Below are positions 1-11,965 of a DNA stretch of 64,000 nucleotides, in pieces. Below the pieces are notes generated by a model. That model was given only the letters and a program-made list of their open reading frames with translations. It did not search any database and was not told where the DNA came from. The stretch spans positions 32,511,201-32,575,200 of the forward strand of contig OZ038422.1 in assembly GCA_964036155.1 (NCBI GenBank). The letters run 5' to 3'. The stretch comes from Diploscapter coronatus. Its lineage: Eukaryota > Nematoda > Chromadorea > Rhabditida > Rhabditidae. How positions within the stretch are numbered: the stretch's first letter is position 1; every line of letters begins with the position of its first letter. The position numbers and the translations under genes are program-made.

Positions 1-2
1 GC

Positions 3-718
3 ACCTGTGAAGGGAGCACGGTGATATGCGAGTTTCAGTTAGTCTAAAAGTTATTTAAAAAGCTGAAATTATAGGATTTTTTGCACTATTTGAAAAGATC
101 GAATTTCATGCCTTCTTCAAGTAATAATTTGTAAAAATATATCGTGAGATTAAGACGAGAAATTTAGTCAACCCACCTCCTGCCCAGTCCTGACTTGTCT
201 CGAGAAACACCAGTATCGTCCGGAGAATCAGTGCTGTCCAAGGTGCAAGCCGATGGACCACTGCTCAGTCGATTCGCCATGCCATAAATTCGCAGAGTGC
301 CATAACTCTAATACAGGTCCGGTGTGTCGGTGCAAGGAGGTAATTTTAAAGGGATTTTATTAAAAATAAAAAAAATGTTCTTGAAAATGTAAAATTTAAG
401 AAAAGATTTTCCTGAAGAATAAATTTTTGAAGGGATTCTACGGAAATGGCTACGAAGAATGCGAGGACATCAACGAGTGCAATTTCTCAGATGAGACGCG
501 GGAGTCGGTAAGTAAAAAATTGAGGAATCAAAAACTGCTCCATTCCTAAATAATTTTGAAAAATTAGCAATGAAGCAAGATTTGAAAAGAGAATTTAGAT
601 CGGAGGATGTAGCGAAGGAACGATTTGCGTGAACACAGAAGGCTCGTACCGATGCGATTGCCTACCAAGGCATCAGAGGATAGACTCAAGACACTGTTTG
701 AACTTTTTCCTGATTTAG
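3..718 (+). CDS. VWC/EGF-domain secreted protein, NELL-like, 3' end (partial)
   Basis: The last exons of a gene that begins left of the window. Exons in phase: 3-37, 168-339, 433-507 and 599-718 (stop TAG 716-718). The first two complete a von Willebrand factor C domain (TCEGSTVICEF, then CLEKHQYRP and the closing CCPRC). Next comes an EGF-like domain (DHCSVDSPCHKFAEC with GPVCRCKEGFYGNG), then a second EGF with a calcium-binding start (DINEC) and the usual VNTEGSYRCDC core. VWC followed by calcium-binding EGFs with this spacing is typical of NELL1/NELL2-type secreted glycoproteins, which bind heparan sulphate and Robo-type receptors in vertebrates. That function is by homology only. The protein stops about ten residues after the second EGF, whereas vertebrate NELLs carry more EGFs and further VWCs, so this is a short family member or a related matricellular protein. 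The 5' part cannot be seen. Confidence 0.8.
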
Positions 719-3487
719 ACTTAAAAGTAGGAGGATTGAAAATATCGCTATTCTCAGAACCTAATATTTTGAAGAGGCTATGCAAAAAATTCTGCAGTCT
801 CTACTGATCATATTCTATTAAGCAACATTACTAATGTTGCGATATTTTCGAATACCCAAAAATTAGATTACTTCATGCATGAACGGGGGCTCTGGTATCT
901 CATATATTCATATGAAACTTCATTTGTGTTTACTTATTTATTGTATGTCATGATTTCTTACCTTCGATTTATTTTTATATCGATAATTTGTGCTCAATGT
1001 AAAGGTGTATTCGAATTTATGCAGTTTTTCAAGATTAAATAAAATTGATTATTCCTGTCCACCGCCTCAGCAGAAGTTTCGTTCACTTTTAGGAGTGCGA
1101 CCTCCTTGGAAATGAAAGTCGCTATTTTGAGGGCATTACGCAATTCCGAGGCCTAAAATGGGCCTCAAAATCTTTTTCTCCAAAGTCGAAAACTCCAAGC
1201 CACTTTTTACCGGAAAAAAAATCCGTTCGGTATATGCCCACCTATGGAGGTACCTTCCAAAAGTGATATCCGTAGGATGTCTGTCACGAAATTGTCGATT
1301 TTCGATTGTGCACGGATAAAATCGGCTCCTAGAAAAAGACGTCGGCTTCTTTCTTTTGCTTCACACTATTTCTTAGAAAAACTGGTGTCTTTTTCTATGA
1401 GCCGATAAAATTCTTATTTCAAATCGGTTTTCGATCAGACTTCTAAGTCTATTCATGTTACATTGCGTAACGAACCTCTAATACATTTGTTCGAAGGAAA
1501 ATAAATTTATTTCGATGATCACACAAATTAGCATATCCACAACGCACTGTCACTCGCAAAAATGAAAATTCCGTACAAATATTGATTTTTTGCGAATAAA
1601 GAAAGACTCTGGCAAAGATACTTTAAATACAATACTCTCACAGAAAAAATATTTCGAAGGGCTACCCTCTTTCAGATTTTTGGATACGTTTCAAAATCAA
1701 CAACAACGCCTACAGCATCGCCTCACGACTGTTTCGCATTCGTAACGAAATTTCGAGAAAAATGAGATTTTGAAACTCCAGGAAAATTCCATTCGAAAGC
1801 ACCTAGTATATTCTTGTAGATCGGAATGTGTTGCATATCTTAGAACAAAAAAAGTCAAAAATGATCGACAACAAAGAATGAAAACCTGTTTGAAAGTCTC
1901 TATTTTCACAAGTACGCAATGCACAACTTTTGATGGAAACACCGGTTTGAAAAAAGAGAAACTGCTCACTGTTTCCCAAAACAGACCCAATTCACTGGTG
2001 TAAATTTTAAAACGTCGCCTTTAATTTTGCAAAATCACTTGCGAGCCCTATGATTATTGAATCGTGGTGCGGCTTTTTTGCATTGAATAAGTAATTTGAT
2101 GAAGGTGTGCCACGTTAGAGTTCCTCTGATTTAATTTGGTTTGCTTTTGGATAATTGGGTTTGAAAAATGATTTCTTGGCTTGTGTTAATTATGCATGAG
2201 GCCCATATCAAAGAATTTCACTGACAATGAGAATTTGTGATTCATTTTGCAGACCTAGGGATTAGTATCCATCTTTTTCCCACTAAAATCGTAATGCTAT
2301 TTCTCTATCCGCGTAGATTTCATATGTCCCCTTTTCAAAAAGGGCTCTAATCAAACCCATTTTGTCTAGGCTAAGAGTATGATAATCCCCGCGTCTCTTC
2401 AATTTATCCCCTGCTTTTCATTTTTTATTCCCTTCTATCTCGTTTATGCAAAAGGATTTAATATATTCAATCCACCTTATCACATGAGGATACTCAGCCA
2501 TGGAATTCTTCTTATCGCTAAATCTCATTCTGATAAAAGCTTTACATCGACTTTATCCCAGACTCAGATATTTGTTAGTTTGAAATTTTTAATGTAAAAT
2601 GCTCTGATTGGTTGGCAAAAGTCACTTCGTCAAAATTAGTTTCTATATTCTTCTGATTTGACCCATTCAAATTTCAGGTTCGAATTTAAACTTGACTGGT
2701 AGATATAAGAATTGGAGTATAAAGAGTTAGAACATTTGGCCCAAAATTTTCTTACAATTAGCCAACACATAGTTAGATAATGAACTTATAATGGCGTAAA
2801 GATTTCTGCCATACCCTTGGGATAGTTTATTTAACTAAATTCATTGAAGTTATTTTCTTTTAAATGATGATGCTGATGAAATCGCAAGTTTCGGTTCCAT
2901 TTTCTATGTCGTAGCTATAGTAACGTGGTTGTTCTTTCGGCACATAAAGTTTTCTCGAAAAAAAACTCATTCATTTCGAATTTGTTGAAGTGAAAGTCTG
3001 CAATTTATCTATAAATCATTTTGAATCTCTATTCTAAGAATTAAATATCTTACCTTTAAAATGCTAAATCTAATATGGCTTTATGTATTGTTTAGATCTG
3101 AAGCATAATTGGAATCTTATTTTTAAAAAATCTCTGCAGTAGAAAAAATAGCAATTCGAAAGATATTTTGCAACGTATCATCGTTCAGAAGTAATAAGAT
3201 ATAGGGTTTGTAGGGAAACGATCCTTTTTACTCATACTTTTGTATGCAATGATGCGAAATTCCTTTTCCACGTTTTGAAATATCCTTTGAGTATTTTCCG
3301 TGCAATAAAATAAAATAAAATAAATTGAATTTGTTTTGAACAAATTAATTCTCTAAATGAATGGTTTCCATGGTCACTAAGTCTGTTTTGCCCCTTAGAA
3401 GTGTAATGAATTGCTCTTCCATTGCAAAATAAATCTTTGCTAGTGATTTATGCTATATTCGTTAACTCGATTTTAGAAGAATAATAG
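719..3487. other. Gene-free AT-rich intergenic stretch
   Basis: About 2.8 kb between the VWC/EGF gene and the first foldback element. An AATAAA-type signal near 1036-1042 could end the upstream transcript. A short inverted repeat lies at 1319-1408. An (AAAAT)n tract sits around 3305-3322. The longest open frames, about 70-100 codons, have no splice-compatible partners and no recognisable protein signature, so I annotate none. Confidence 0.6.
1319..1408. repeat. Foldback element, about 90 bp
   Basis: An imperfect palindrome: the left arm ATCGGCTCCTAGAAAAAGAC is mirrored by the right arm GTCTTTTTCTATGAGCCGAT, separated by about 50 bp. It has the size and structure of a small non-autonomous MITE. 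No second copy was found in the window. Confidence 0.6.
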
Positions 3488-3577
3488 GGTTGGAGGCGAT
3501 TTGTACCTAAATTTACGAGAAAAGTCCCTACAATTTTGATACACACCACCCCATTGTGGTACAAATCGTCTCCAACC
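3488..3577. repeat. MITE-like foldback, family B copy 1
   Basis: Terminal inverted repeats GGTTGGAGGCGATTTGTACC and GGTACAAATCGTCTCCAACC flank a roughly 50-bp core containing ACGAGAAAAGTCCCTACAAT. The same termini and core recur at 10873-10967, so this is a repeat family and not a chance hairpin. Confidence 0.8.
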
Positions 3578-6022
3578 AAATAAGTAAGCACACAATGAAA
3601 AGACCCTTTTGAAGATCATCTTTTTTACTCGAATTTTCATACCTTTTTCTCAAATTTCTTTTTTTCACAGGATAAGTGTGGTCTGTTCGTGACTAGGGGA
3701 TATTCTCTTATTCATCGTTTTTGTCGTTAGTGTTGAATGGTCTGCTTCCGGACAATAGACGCGCCTATTTTGCACATATTTCTGCGATTCTCAAATGACT
3801 TTTCGTCCTACGAGTCAAAAACAATTTTTTCTCTCTCGTTCATAAGGAAATAACAAGAAATCTCTGGAGTTTTCTATTTAATTTAATTTTATATTATTTA
3901 AAATAATATCTATAACCTTTAAGTTCTCACATAACAGTTTCTTCATCTTACTCCTAAGAAAATTATTTAATGGAATTTAAAATTTTATACAACTTCTAAA
4001 TAAGCTCTTTTATTATGAAGTTATATTCGCCTTGAGATCAAAGTGTCCCACCAAATATAGAAATATGAATATCTTAAGCATACATCATTCGAGGGACATT
4101 TTTCAGCATCCATAGCATAGATGTTTCAGCCTGAATGATCCAAAACCTTGGCATTTGCGTCAAGAACACAACCAACTCCGCCGACAAAAAAGCAGCAACC
4201 ATTTTCCGGTTTCATACCAATTTTTTCGAGCATTTCCTCCGAAGTTCGCTTTTCCGCTTATATCATATGATTTTAGGCATTTAGTACATGCACATATATT
4301 TTTAGCTGAATAGTCATTTAAATTTCATTTTTCTTTGATCAGATTGGATAGAAAGTTGAAGAAGAATTTATTTTATTGCTAACCATATTCATTTTTGAGT
4401 GTCAGACGTTTTGTAAATATATGCCGAATTCTGCATTGGAATATACCTGGAAATCCTGGTTAGTTTTGCCAGAGCTCCACATTCATATTACAGAATCTCG
4501 GATAGCCTTCTTCCATTATTAATGCGCATGAATTTTTAAATCCTTGATTATTTCGCAATTTGCTCTGTTCACCCTCGCATGCTGAGAAGTCGTTAATTAT
4601 GCTCTCCTCTAACTGTTTTCTTTACTCTTTGAATCGCAAATGCACGTTGTGAATTTTGACCGACGACACAATTTTGCAAGCGGTAAATTGTCGTTCATCT
4701 TCAATATTTTTCCTAAATACTATCTAAACTCTAATATCCAATAAATATTTTGATAAATCTTATGTCTTGGCTAAAATGATTTATTTTCACATTCCTTAGC
4801 TGAAATGAAAATATTCCTGAACTCTGAATTTGCGAAACATAAAAATCTCTCGAAAAGCACGACCATTTGCGCAACACTACGTGTAATTTGCAACGCTTTG
4901 CTCTCCAAAATAATAGCGATTTGCTCTTTAGATTTCGGAAGTTTGAACTTTTTACGAGTAAATCTAAAAATTTAAGGTTCTATTTCATATTCTTTATTTC
5001 TGATCATGATATTTCGAATGAGTTTGGTCTTTAAGATAGTGAATCCCTACATTTCAAGTTTAAATATAAAGCTCAAAATCCTTTGAAACCCTTGAGAATT
5101 GGAATTTCGATCCGTTAAATTACTTCCATTTATTATTTACATTTTAGATCCTCAAATTTCATATTGGTTTAAAAAATATATATTTGAACAGTGAATATTC
5201 TGCAGCAAGTTCATTATACAGAGGGTTTATAAAGTAATGTCTACGGCGTAGCGCGTTTCAATTCAATTCAATTTATTTATTTTATATGTAGTTTACCCAA
5301 TTCCGATAATCGACTTATTTTTATGTTTATCAGATAGTTTTATTGTGCATGTTTCGAAGAACTCTGCTGTTGTATGATGTCTTAAAATTAGCGATCTGGA
5401 AACGTAGTAACGGCGTTAGCGTTAGCATAATAGCGTAAAAGTTTATGTTGGTCCATATTAATTTCCTAAGGTAATAATATTTATATGTTACTACATGATT
5501 AGCTTCGGTACTTTTTCAAGTTAATTTGAAACTCACACTAAAATTAAGTTTCTAGAAATTCCCCATCTTGTACTTGAGGCTTAATGGGGGGATTTGTATC
5601 CAAGGGAGTTCCCGTTTAGTCCCGTCGAAAATTGAAGGAATTACGATTAAAGTTCTAGTAACCTTTACAATTTCGAATATTTTGCCTCCGACGCCGCTAG
5701 TTTGTGTCCAAGTCTGCCCCGTATTTTATATCAGCAAATACGAATCTAAATTTTCAATTGATTTGCTTCAAATTTTTCCCCAACTTTTTAAATTCGCTTC
5801 AAAGCACCTGCCGAGACAATTTTCTAGGAAAATTGTTTTTGCAGAGATGAGTTTTTCGTCCGAATTTCTAATCTACAATCGTGTCTCGTGGTCAAGCGAA
5901 TTCGACAATTTCCGTATTTGATAATATACCGAATTACGAATTTCAGGCTAATAACTCGATTTCAAATCCATTTTAACTGGTTGGATATTCAATAATCTTA
6001 AATTTGTCTAACAATATCAATT
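3578..6022. other. Gene-free AT-rich stretch
   Basis: About 2.4 kb with no convincing exon. A 117-codon open frame starts at 5568, but it is rich in Ile, Phe and Ser codons typical of AT-rich DNA, has no domain signature and spans a small palindrome (CAATTTTCTAGGAAAATTG) near 5818. The CAATTCAATTCAATTTATTT tract near 5260 resembles the tail of a dispersed repeat. Confidence 0.55.
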
Positions 6023-6631
6023 ATGAGCGCTAATCTGGTACCGCCTAAAGTCATCGTAAACACTCCACGACCTCAGCATGAAGATGAGAAAGAGACTAAT
6101 GCTGGTATGTAAAAGCATACGTTTTGTTTCAATTTTATATTCATATTACAGAATTCAACGGTGTGATTTCGATAACTCTGAGTAATTTCGTTAATCGGCC
6201 AAGTACGAAGCTTTTTCTATTTTAATAAAGGACGGGCTTATACATTGTTCCTTCTATCTCGAACATTGAGAAATAGTGTTGTTCGTGAGGAGGCAGCAGA
6301 GAAGAGTTACTCTTTGTGCTCCCTTCTCGAACAATGCTATTTCTCAGTATTAACGCTAGGACGAACGAAGTTTGAGCGTCTTCCTATATTTACATACGGC
6401 TGTAATTACAGACGGCTAGGGGGAGTAGGGAATATAGGAAAAGCGAAGAAATAAGAAAAAAGAACCGTCTGTAAATACAGGAGGTCAGCTTGAGAGCGTC
6501 CTAAGAAATGAGTTTTAGAATCTCCAGTACCGAATGGCGGAATTGTCAAGAAGAGGTCTCCCAGGTCGTCTCCCTGCCACTCGCCCCGCCCTCAACGATC
6601 CCCCAGAACCCCGAAAAAGGAGATCAAATAG
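6023..6631 (+). CDS. Possible small basic-tailed protein, 61 aa, two exons
   Basis: Exon 1 (6023-6104) starts with ATG and reads MSANLVPPKVIVNTPRPQ followed by an acidic stretch, with a good donor GTATGT. Exon 2 (6528-6631) begins after CTCCAG and reads VPNGGIVKKRSPRSSPCHSP, ending in KKEIK and TAG. Phase matches (G plus TA). Exon 2 is a GC-rich island with Ser-Pro and Lys/Arg repeats inside very AT-rich DNA, which favours coding. The product would be soluble and disordered; the SP/TP motifs could be kinase sites. The 423-nt intron contains two foldback repeats. An alternative second exon starts after ATTACAG near 6152 and reaches a stop before AATAAA near 6223, giving a different 51-aa peptide. 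I do not recognise the family. It may also be the surviving ends of a larger gene. Confidence 0.4.
6257..6350. repeat. Foldback element in intron
   Basis: Arms TTGAGAAATAGTGTTGTTCG and CGAACAATGCTATTTCTCAG form an imperfect inverted repeat of about 90 bp. It sits in the intron of the putative 61-aa gene, just left of the family C element. Confidence 0.6.
6384..6482. repeat. MITE-like foldback, family C copy 1
   Basis: Ends AATTACAGACGGCTAGGGG and ACCGTCTGTAAATACAG flank a core containing GGGAATATAGGAAAAG. The same ends and purine-rich core occur in opposite orientation at 9145-9229. Confidence 0.75.
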
Positions 6632-8113
6632 ACCACATTTATTTGAGACTTTGTATTTTTCACCAGTTCACTTTCTAATCCCTATTCCTCTTAATCTTAA
6701 ATTGTACGAAATTTACAGACGATGGTCACGGTGAACTGCTGAAAAATACACTAGCCCCCATCGTCCGATGAATTTTATTCAAGCCACTTTAGATAAATGA
6801 ACAGATAAGATATTATAAACCCTGAATACATTGAATGCATTAATGAAATTCGTTTGACTAAATCTCTCCATTTACCTGAAACAATAAATCAGCGCTTTAA
6901 GGGTATCACGTTCTTATTTTCAAAGCCGTGTATTTCTTCTACAATTTTTTGATGATATTTGATTCGTCTTCATAGCTATTTTTGCGCAGGTCAATTTTAT
7001 TTTATTTCATATTTTCAATTTTTAACATGCATATCTTAAGTTATTGGTTGGCATGTATATATTTTCCTTCCTAACTTGACTTATTTTCATGTATTTATTT
7101 AATTATACAATGTATAACAATTTTATTATCCGCATTTACTAAATATATTTTCTTTGACATAAAGATGAAAAAACCATTCTGAAGGAAATAGACTATATCA
7201 TGGTATCACACATCTCCATTTAAATATCACTAATTATATTCGTATCACTAACTCAGGCACGTATGATATAAATCACAGAGTGAACCTTAGATTAAAAGTT
7301 ACCTATTTTCGAATTTTACATATCGTTAAAGCCGCATCCCAAAGCGTTAAGATACAGAAATAGAATATATATATAGTTTCACAAAGTCTAAAGAGACTAG
7401 CATTTCAAGCTCGACTTGCTATGCACTGCGTTTCACAAAAATATTTTATATTCTATTTCTGTGAAACGCAATGTAGTGCTAGCATACACACCTTATTTAC
7501 TACTTTAGACTTCAAAAAATTGTTACTTTGAAAAGCGGGGGCGTGAGTACTACTATTCTAAGGCCAAGAGTAATTTTATATGAGTAAGACTTATTAAAAT
7601 GTCAAAAGAAAAACAATTTCCGACTAGAAACAATCAACAATAGATACCCTGGTGCATAACAACGAAAACAATTAAGCAAATGATTGTTTTTCGAACTTTA
7701 CGGATTGTTTTTATTAAAGCTATCGATTCGATCCCTTAGATTAGGGTTGTTCACCCCTAATGCGGGCTCGTTTTCAACAGTTCCGGTTAAGATTTTTCGG
7801 GCCAACTCCCCGTCGTGCTCACAGGATCGACCCCACCACTGGTTGAAATCTAAATTTTTAACGTTTTGGGATAATTTAAAAATAAGCCTTAAAAATGTAT
7901 ATATATAAGAAAAATTATCTATGCAATGTTATTTCATTAAATAGAGGCACCTTTACAAATTCCCATCTCTTCTAAAGGCCAAAAATTATCATCAATATTT
8001 GTTGCGTAAAAAACGATCCTCAAAACGCTAAGGATTAGGATGAATCTCAAAGGAAGGGGGCGTTAGATGAAAAGATTAATCCGCGATATTTTGCTGATTA
8101 AATACAGACATTG
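6632..8113. other. Gene-free AT-rich stretch
   Basis: About 1.5 kb upstream of the fucosyltransferase 3' end. It contains the foldback at 7353-7513 and a slightly GC-richer patch near 7740-7845 with no open frame that splices to anything. No gene supported. Confidence 0.5.
7353..7513. repeat. Compound foldback element
   Basis: CAGAAATAGAATATA near 7354 pairs exactly with TATATTCTATTTCTG near 7450. Further matching blocks (GTTTCACAAAGTCTAAAG, GCTAGCATACACACC, CTTTAGACTTC) suggest a damaged or duplicated MITE-like unit. Confidence 0.5.
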
Positions 8114-8244
8114 TAACGTTTTCGAACCGCGCAGCTAATCGCATGAAACGAGGTAGTGTGCCTTATCGAAAGAGAAAAAGAACATGTCTTCTTTTCGTCC
8201 CTCGAAAATATACACTATCTCATTTAATGCGATTAAAAAAGTTG
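8114..8244. repeat. MITE-like foldback, family A copy 1
   Basis: The left arm contains TTCGAACCGCGCAGCTAATC and GCATGAAACGAGGTAGTGTG. The right arm, read on the other strand, contains TTTAATCGCATTAAATGAG and ATAGTGTA. The copy at 45022-45176 has the same arms in better condition, so the right arm here is the degenerate one. The right arm overlaps the last coding bases of the minus-strand fucosyltransferase and supplies its stop codon. Confidence 0.8.
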
Positions 8245-11200
8245 TAAGTCTGATTAAATGAGCGCTGATCAAGATTACCTTCAATTATGTGTCGTTGTCT
8301 GGGCGATTCCCACATTAATCTGCACACCTGAAAAATTAAAAGTTTTAGGAATTAAGGAAGTATATTATTATTATTATTTTAATCATATTTAATATTTTCC
8401 AAAATAAAATCTATTTTTGATTTAACGATAATATATACAAGTCTTTAAAAATGATGCTTCAAATATTTAACTATTTTCTTACCTGACAAAATCCCCAAGG
8501 CCTTTCAAGAGCATCGTGGTTTGCTCCATTCAGAAACACGACACGATAGTCGCTTCGCCAGTTGAAAAATTCTCTAAAATATCGATATCAATTTTTTAAA
8601 GTAAAAAACTCATACCCATATGCAGTTTTATTGCTCATTAGGTATTTTAAATAGTTGGCTAGCTCTGGAATTGAACTAAAATCGTCGACCGCAATAAAAG
8701 ATTTCGGTGGGACAAAAGGCTCAACTATTGAGCGCTAAATTTCGTAATTTTTATTTCATGCTATTAATAAAATTAGAAGGCATAAAGATAATTTATAGAG
8801 TATAAACCGAACAATAGAAGCTCAGTTTTAATAATTTTTATAATTAAAAATTTTATTCTACACTTTTCTTACTAGTTTTATAATCGTATTTTTAGAGAGA
8901 GAAAAATTATCCTTACTTTTAATACGACCGGTATAATTTCCCGTCTGTAACCTTGATTCCATAGTTTTTCAGTGATGTAATCCTTGCAGATCGAGTTCTC
9001 AAACGCTATGTAGAAATGGTAGCTAAAAATTTTAATACTTTATAAATTATTATAAAATAGATCTAAAATATATTTATGTATAGTATTCTGTGACAAAATA
9101 TAATAAATAAATAATGAAAAATGCAAATGTTATAATTGGCCCCGTGTATTTACAGACGGCCGTATTCACACGTGGCTCTTTCTCTTATTTTCCCTTTTTT
9201 CCTACATCCCCTATTCGTCTGTAAATCCAGGAAGCTGTTGTATTTAATACGCTTAAATAAAATATTGCTTGCATAACTTACTCTGTGTCTAACGTGTCTT
9301 CACAAGGGGTGTTTCTAGGGCACTTTAATTTTCCGCAGCCGCCGTAAATGTCGACAGGGAAATATTCCTGAAGAATAAATATTTCATTTAAAATTTCCTA
9401 GGGGATTTGAATCAGACCTGCAATTTCGCGACGATGTTTTCTCGCTTGCTGTTCGTGCCACAATGACTCACGAACCACGCAGCGCCCTTCGTCTTTTTGC
9501 TCACGAGAAGCGAATCATAAAGCTGAAAATAACGTTATTTTCTTTGAAATGGAATATTAAAAATAATAATGATATCTATATGAAAACGTGAGAATAAGAT
9601 CCAAGTTAGGGCATGATTCGAGTATAATAATCTCACCATTCCTAATTGTATATCTAACCCTCGATCTCTATAAATACCCCAATCATTTGTCAGTTAATAA
9701 GTGTTTTCACTCGTGCCTCGATCTACCTTCCACGAGTCTCTAAACAGCATAAACGTCATCTACATCTTCGTGAGATGCAGTTCTCAACTATCCATATGAT
9801 TATGATAATTTCATAAAAAAAATCAACAACAACAATAATGTTGTAAGTGATGAGTGATGAGTTTAATCATAGTAATTGTATTCAGCAAGATAATGACATC
9901 TCGGAAAAGAGCCCCAAACCCAATGAATAACGGACTCCAATTTCTCACCTACCAACCCTACGCCCTAGTGGTAGAACCATATAAAGTGGGGTCTTTTCTC
10001 ATTGGGTTTGGGATACTTTTCCGATTTACCCAAAACAGCTATTGTTTAAAAAGTAATAATAGAAAATATTCTTACTGGGGGGCTCTTTCTGGATTGCGGA
10101 GCCAATTTGACTGTGTACCCATAAGGGGACGCGGCTGCAGTGTCATGACGAAACCCGAGTGAAAGGTTGAAAAAATCTCGACTCTGGGACATGTGCCAGC
10201 CCGCGTTCATCGGGGATTCCTAATTTTTTCATTGTTTTAATTAAGTATATGAAAATTATGGCTTCTTATAAAAGCCGTACACTAGCAAAATAGAGATAAG
10301 AGTAGGGACTCGGTAGGCTAGGCTAACTTTTTTTTCGAGAAATACTTGGCACATTCTGCTCCTCATTTTGAGATCAAACGTAGTCTATCTTTCTCTACCC
10401 CTATCCCTTGTGTACAGTCATATAGATTTGATAGGTGTACGACTTTTATAAGAAACCTAAAATTATTTACAATAAAGGAATTTATTATTTAAGTGCCAAG
10501 GTTAACAATTTATCTTCAAAATATATAAAAGTAATTATGCTAAAGAAAGAATTAATTGGACAAATATAAAATTTAAAAGAATGTATTCATAACTAATTTA
10601 GGCTATTTACCTGACTAAAATATATAGTATATTGCTCGCTATCACGTCGCTTGAAGTTTGGGTCATCAAAGGCTATCATTACCTGAATTTTCGATTTGTT
10701 AAATTTTTAGAATAATTTTTTTGTTATTACAGCATCCGCCTCATTTAGTTTGCTCTTATCATTGACGACCATGCAATTCCAATCCCTGCAGCCGCCCAAG
10801 TTCTCCATTCCATGCCCCGCGTTCCATGTGAGCAAGATCTTGGGCTTTACTGAAAATTGTCATGAATAAATTTGGGTCGGAAGTGACTTGTATCAACATT
10901 TACGAGGGAAGTTCCTACAATTTTGGTGCAACTCACTCCCTTTGTGGTACAAATTACCTCCAACTCAACAAATTTAGCTATCATATAAAGTAGTTATAAT
11001 CAAATGATAAAGGTACAAATGAAATAATATGGGAAATGTATCCTTTTTCCTATAAACCTCTATATTATTTCGTATGTATCGATTTTAAATGTTTGCAAGT
11101 ATATTTAAATTCGCTAAGAAATAAAAATGTACCATTCTGTTGATTTTTACACGTCAATCGTTCCTTCAATGTAGTGTTCATAGATGTCATAATATCTTCG

Positions 11201-11965
11201 ATGTAGAATGGCTCGCCACCCCCTTTAGGGTCCATTTTGAAGATGAATTTCCCATCATTTAATGATTCGGGGGGTTTTTCATTTCCTATAACACTTTAAA
11301 TCATCAATATTTAAATTAAAATAAAAACCGTACCTTGATTGTTAGTTAATTTAGAAGGGAGTATTATTGGCCCGTGATACTCTTCTAAACTCTTCTTGAC
11401 AACGATTTCAGGACGACCAGTAAGCTGGACATTTTGTTGATGGACTGATAGAGGGTGGTGACTCTGAAATATTTGCTAAAAGTTCACAATAGATCAATTT
11501 CTTACTTGATCGGTAGTTTCTAATGGTTGTTGAGCCCCGAAAATCGGCAGATATAGAATGCATAGATATGTAATGGCGACGATGAGCAGTAAATGCCTGA
11601 ATTTATTCAAGTATTTTATGATTTAACCAGGTCTAGGTAGACTCTCAGTCAGAATGAATACATTTTTGGGCAGGGGTACGTAAGGTTAAATTTCCCCTAT
11701 GGAAGAGTGATATATGAGGGGTACGCAGCAAAATTTTGGCTTGTTGGATGGGAGTGCGTTCGGACGATCTGGATCAAGCCCTGCCTAGGTTTGGGACTCA
11801 ATTAACTTTCATCAAATTTCGAGTAAGGTTCATAGGTCTCTATTTTTCAACCCTCCTTCCTCTAGAAATTTAGGAAGCTTCTATTTGATATTTGACGATA
11901 ATTAAATATACGATTTTCTTTACATACTTCCATTTGTTGTAGAATAATCGTAGGTACGGTGACAT
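8220..11965 (-). CDS. Alpha-1,3-fucosyltransferase (GT10), 453 aa, 13 exons
   Basis: Golgi type II enzyme transferring fucose from GDP-fucose to N-glycans or glycoconjugates. Exons (minus order): 11928-11965, 11506-11596, 11334-11463, 11133-11285, 10731-10849, 10611-10682, 10076-10219, 9418-9522, 9282-9367, 8917-9022, 8616-8734, 8483-8573, 8220-8327; phases close exactly. The start ATG gives a short basic cytosolic tail and a hydrophobic anchor (HLLLIVAITYLCILYLPIF). A stem follows, then GT10 blocks: ILLTWNAGHG with paired cysteines, ESPMNAG, FNLSLGFRHD, PYGYTVKL, AAWFVSHCGTNSKRENIV, VDIYGGCG, and the donor-binding signature FYIAFENSICKDYITEKLW followed by IIPVV. FIAVDDFSSIPELANYLKYL and CRLMWESP close the domain. 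Length fits worm fut proteins of about 430-450 aa. The last eight codons and stop lie in a MITE. Acceptor specificity (core alpha-1,3 versus Lewis type) cannot be told from sequence alone. Confidence 0.93.
9145..9229. repeat. MITE-like foldback, family C copy 2
   Basis: TGTATTTACAGACGGCCG at the left and CGTCTGTAAATCCAG at the right, inverted relative to the 6.4-kb copy. It lies in the intron between the FENS-motif exon and the next fucosyltransferase exon. Confidence 0.75.
9900..10024. repeat. Foldback element in fucosyltransferase intron
   Basis: The arm TCGGAAAAGAGCCCCAAACC and the adjacent CAATGA pair with TCATTGGGTTTGGG and ATACTTTTCCGA about 95 bp away. It is intronic, beside the ESPMNAG exon. 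Confidence 0.75.
10263..10454. repeat. Foldback element in fucosyltransferase intron, about 190 bp
   Basis: Ends TTCTTATAAAAGCCGTACAC and GTGTACGACTTTTATAAGAA are near-perfect inverted repeats. Inner arms (AGAGATAAGAGTAGGGA against CTACCCCTATCCCTT) also pair loosely. MITE-like; no second copy seen in the window. Confidence 0.75.
10873..10967. repeat. MITE-like foldback, family B copy 2
   Basis: Shares GGTCGGAAGTGACTTGTATC, the core TTTACGAGGGAAGTTCCTAC and the end GTGGTACAAATTACCTCCAA with the 3488-3577 copy. It lies in a fucosyltransferase intron. Confidence 0.75.

Noticed and set aside
5568..5921. 117-codon open frame on the + strand
   Set aside because: AT-driven composition, no domain, no splice partners, and it spans a small palindrome.
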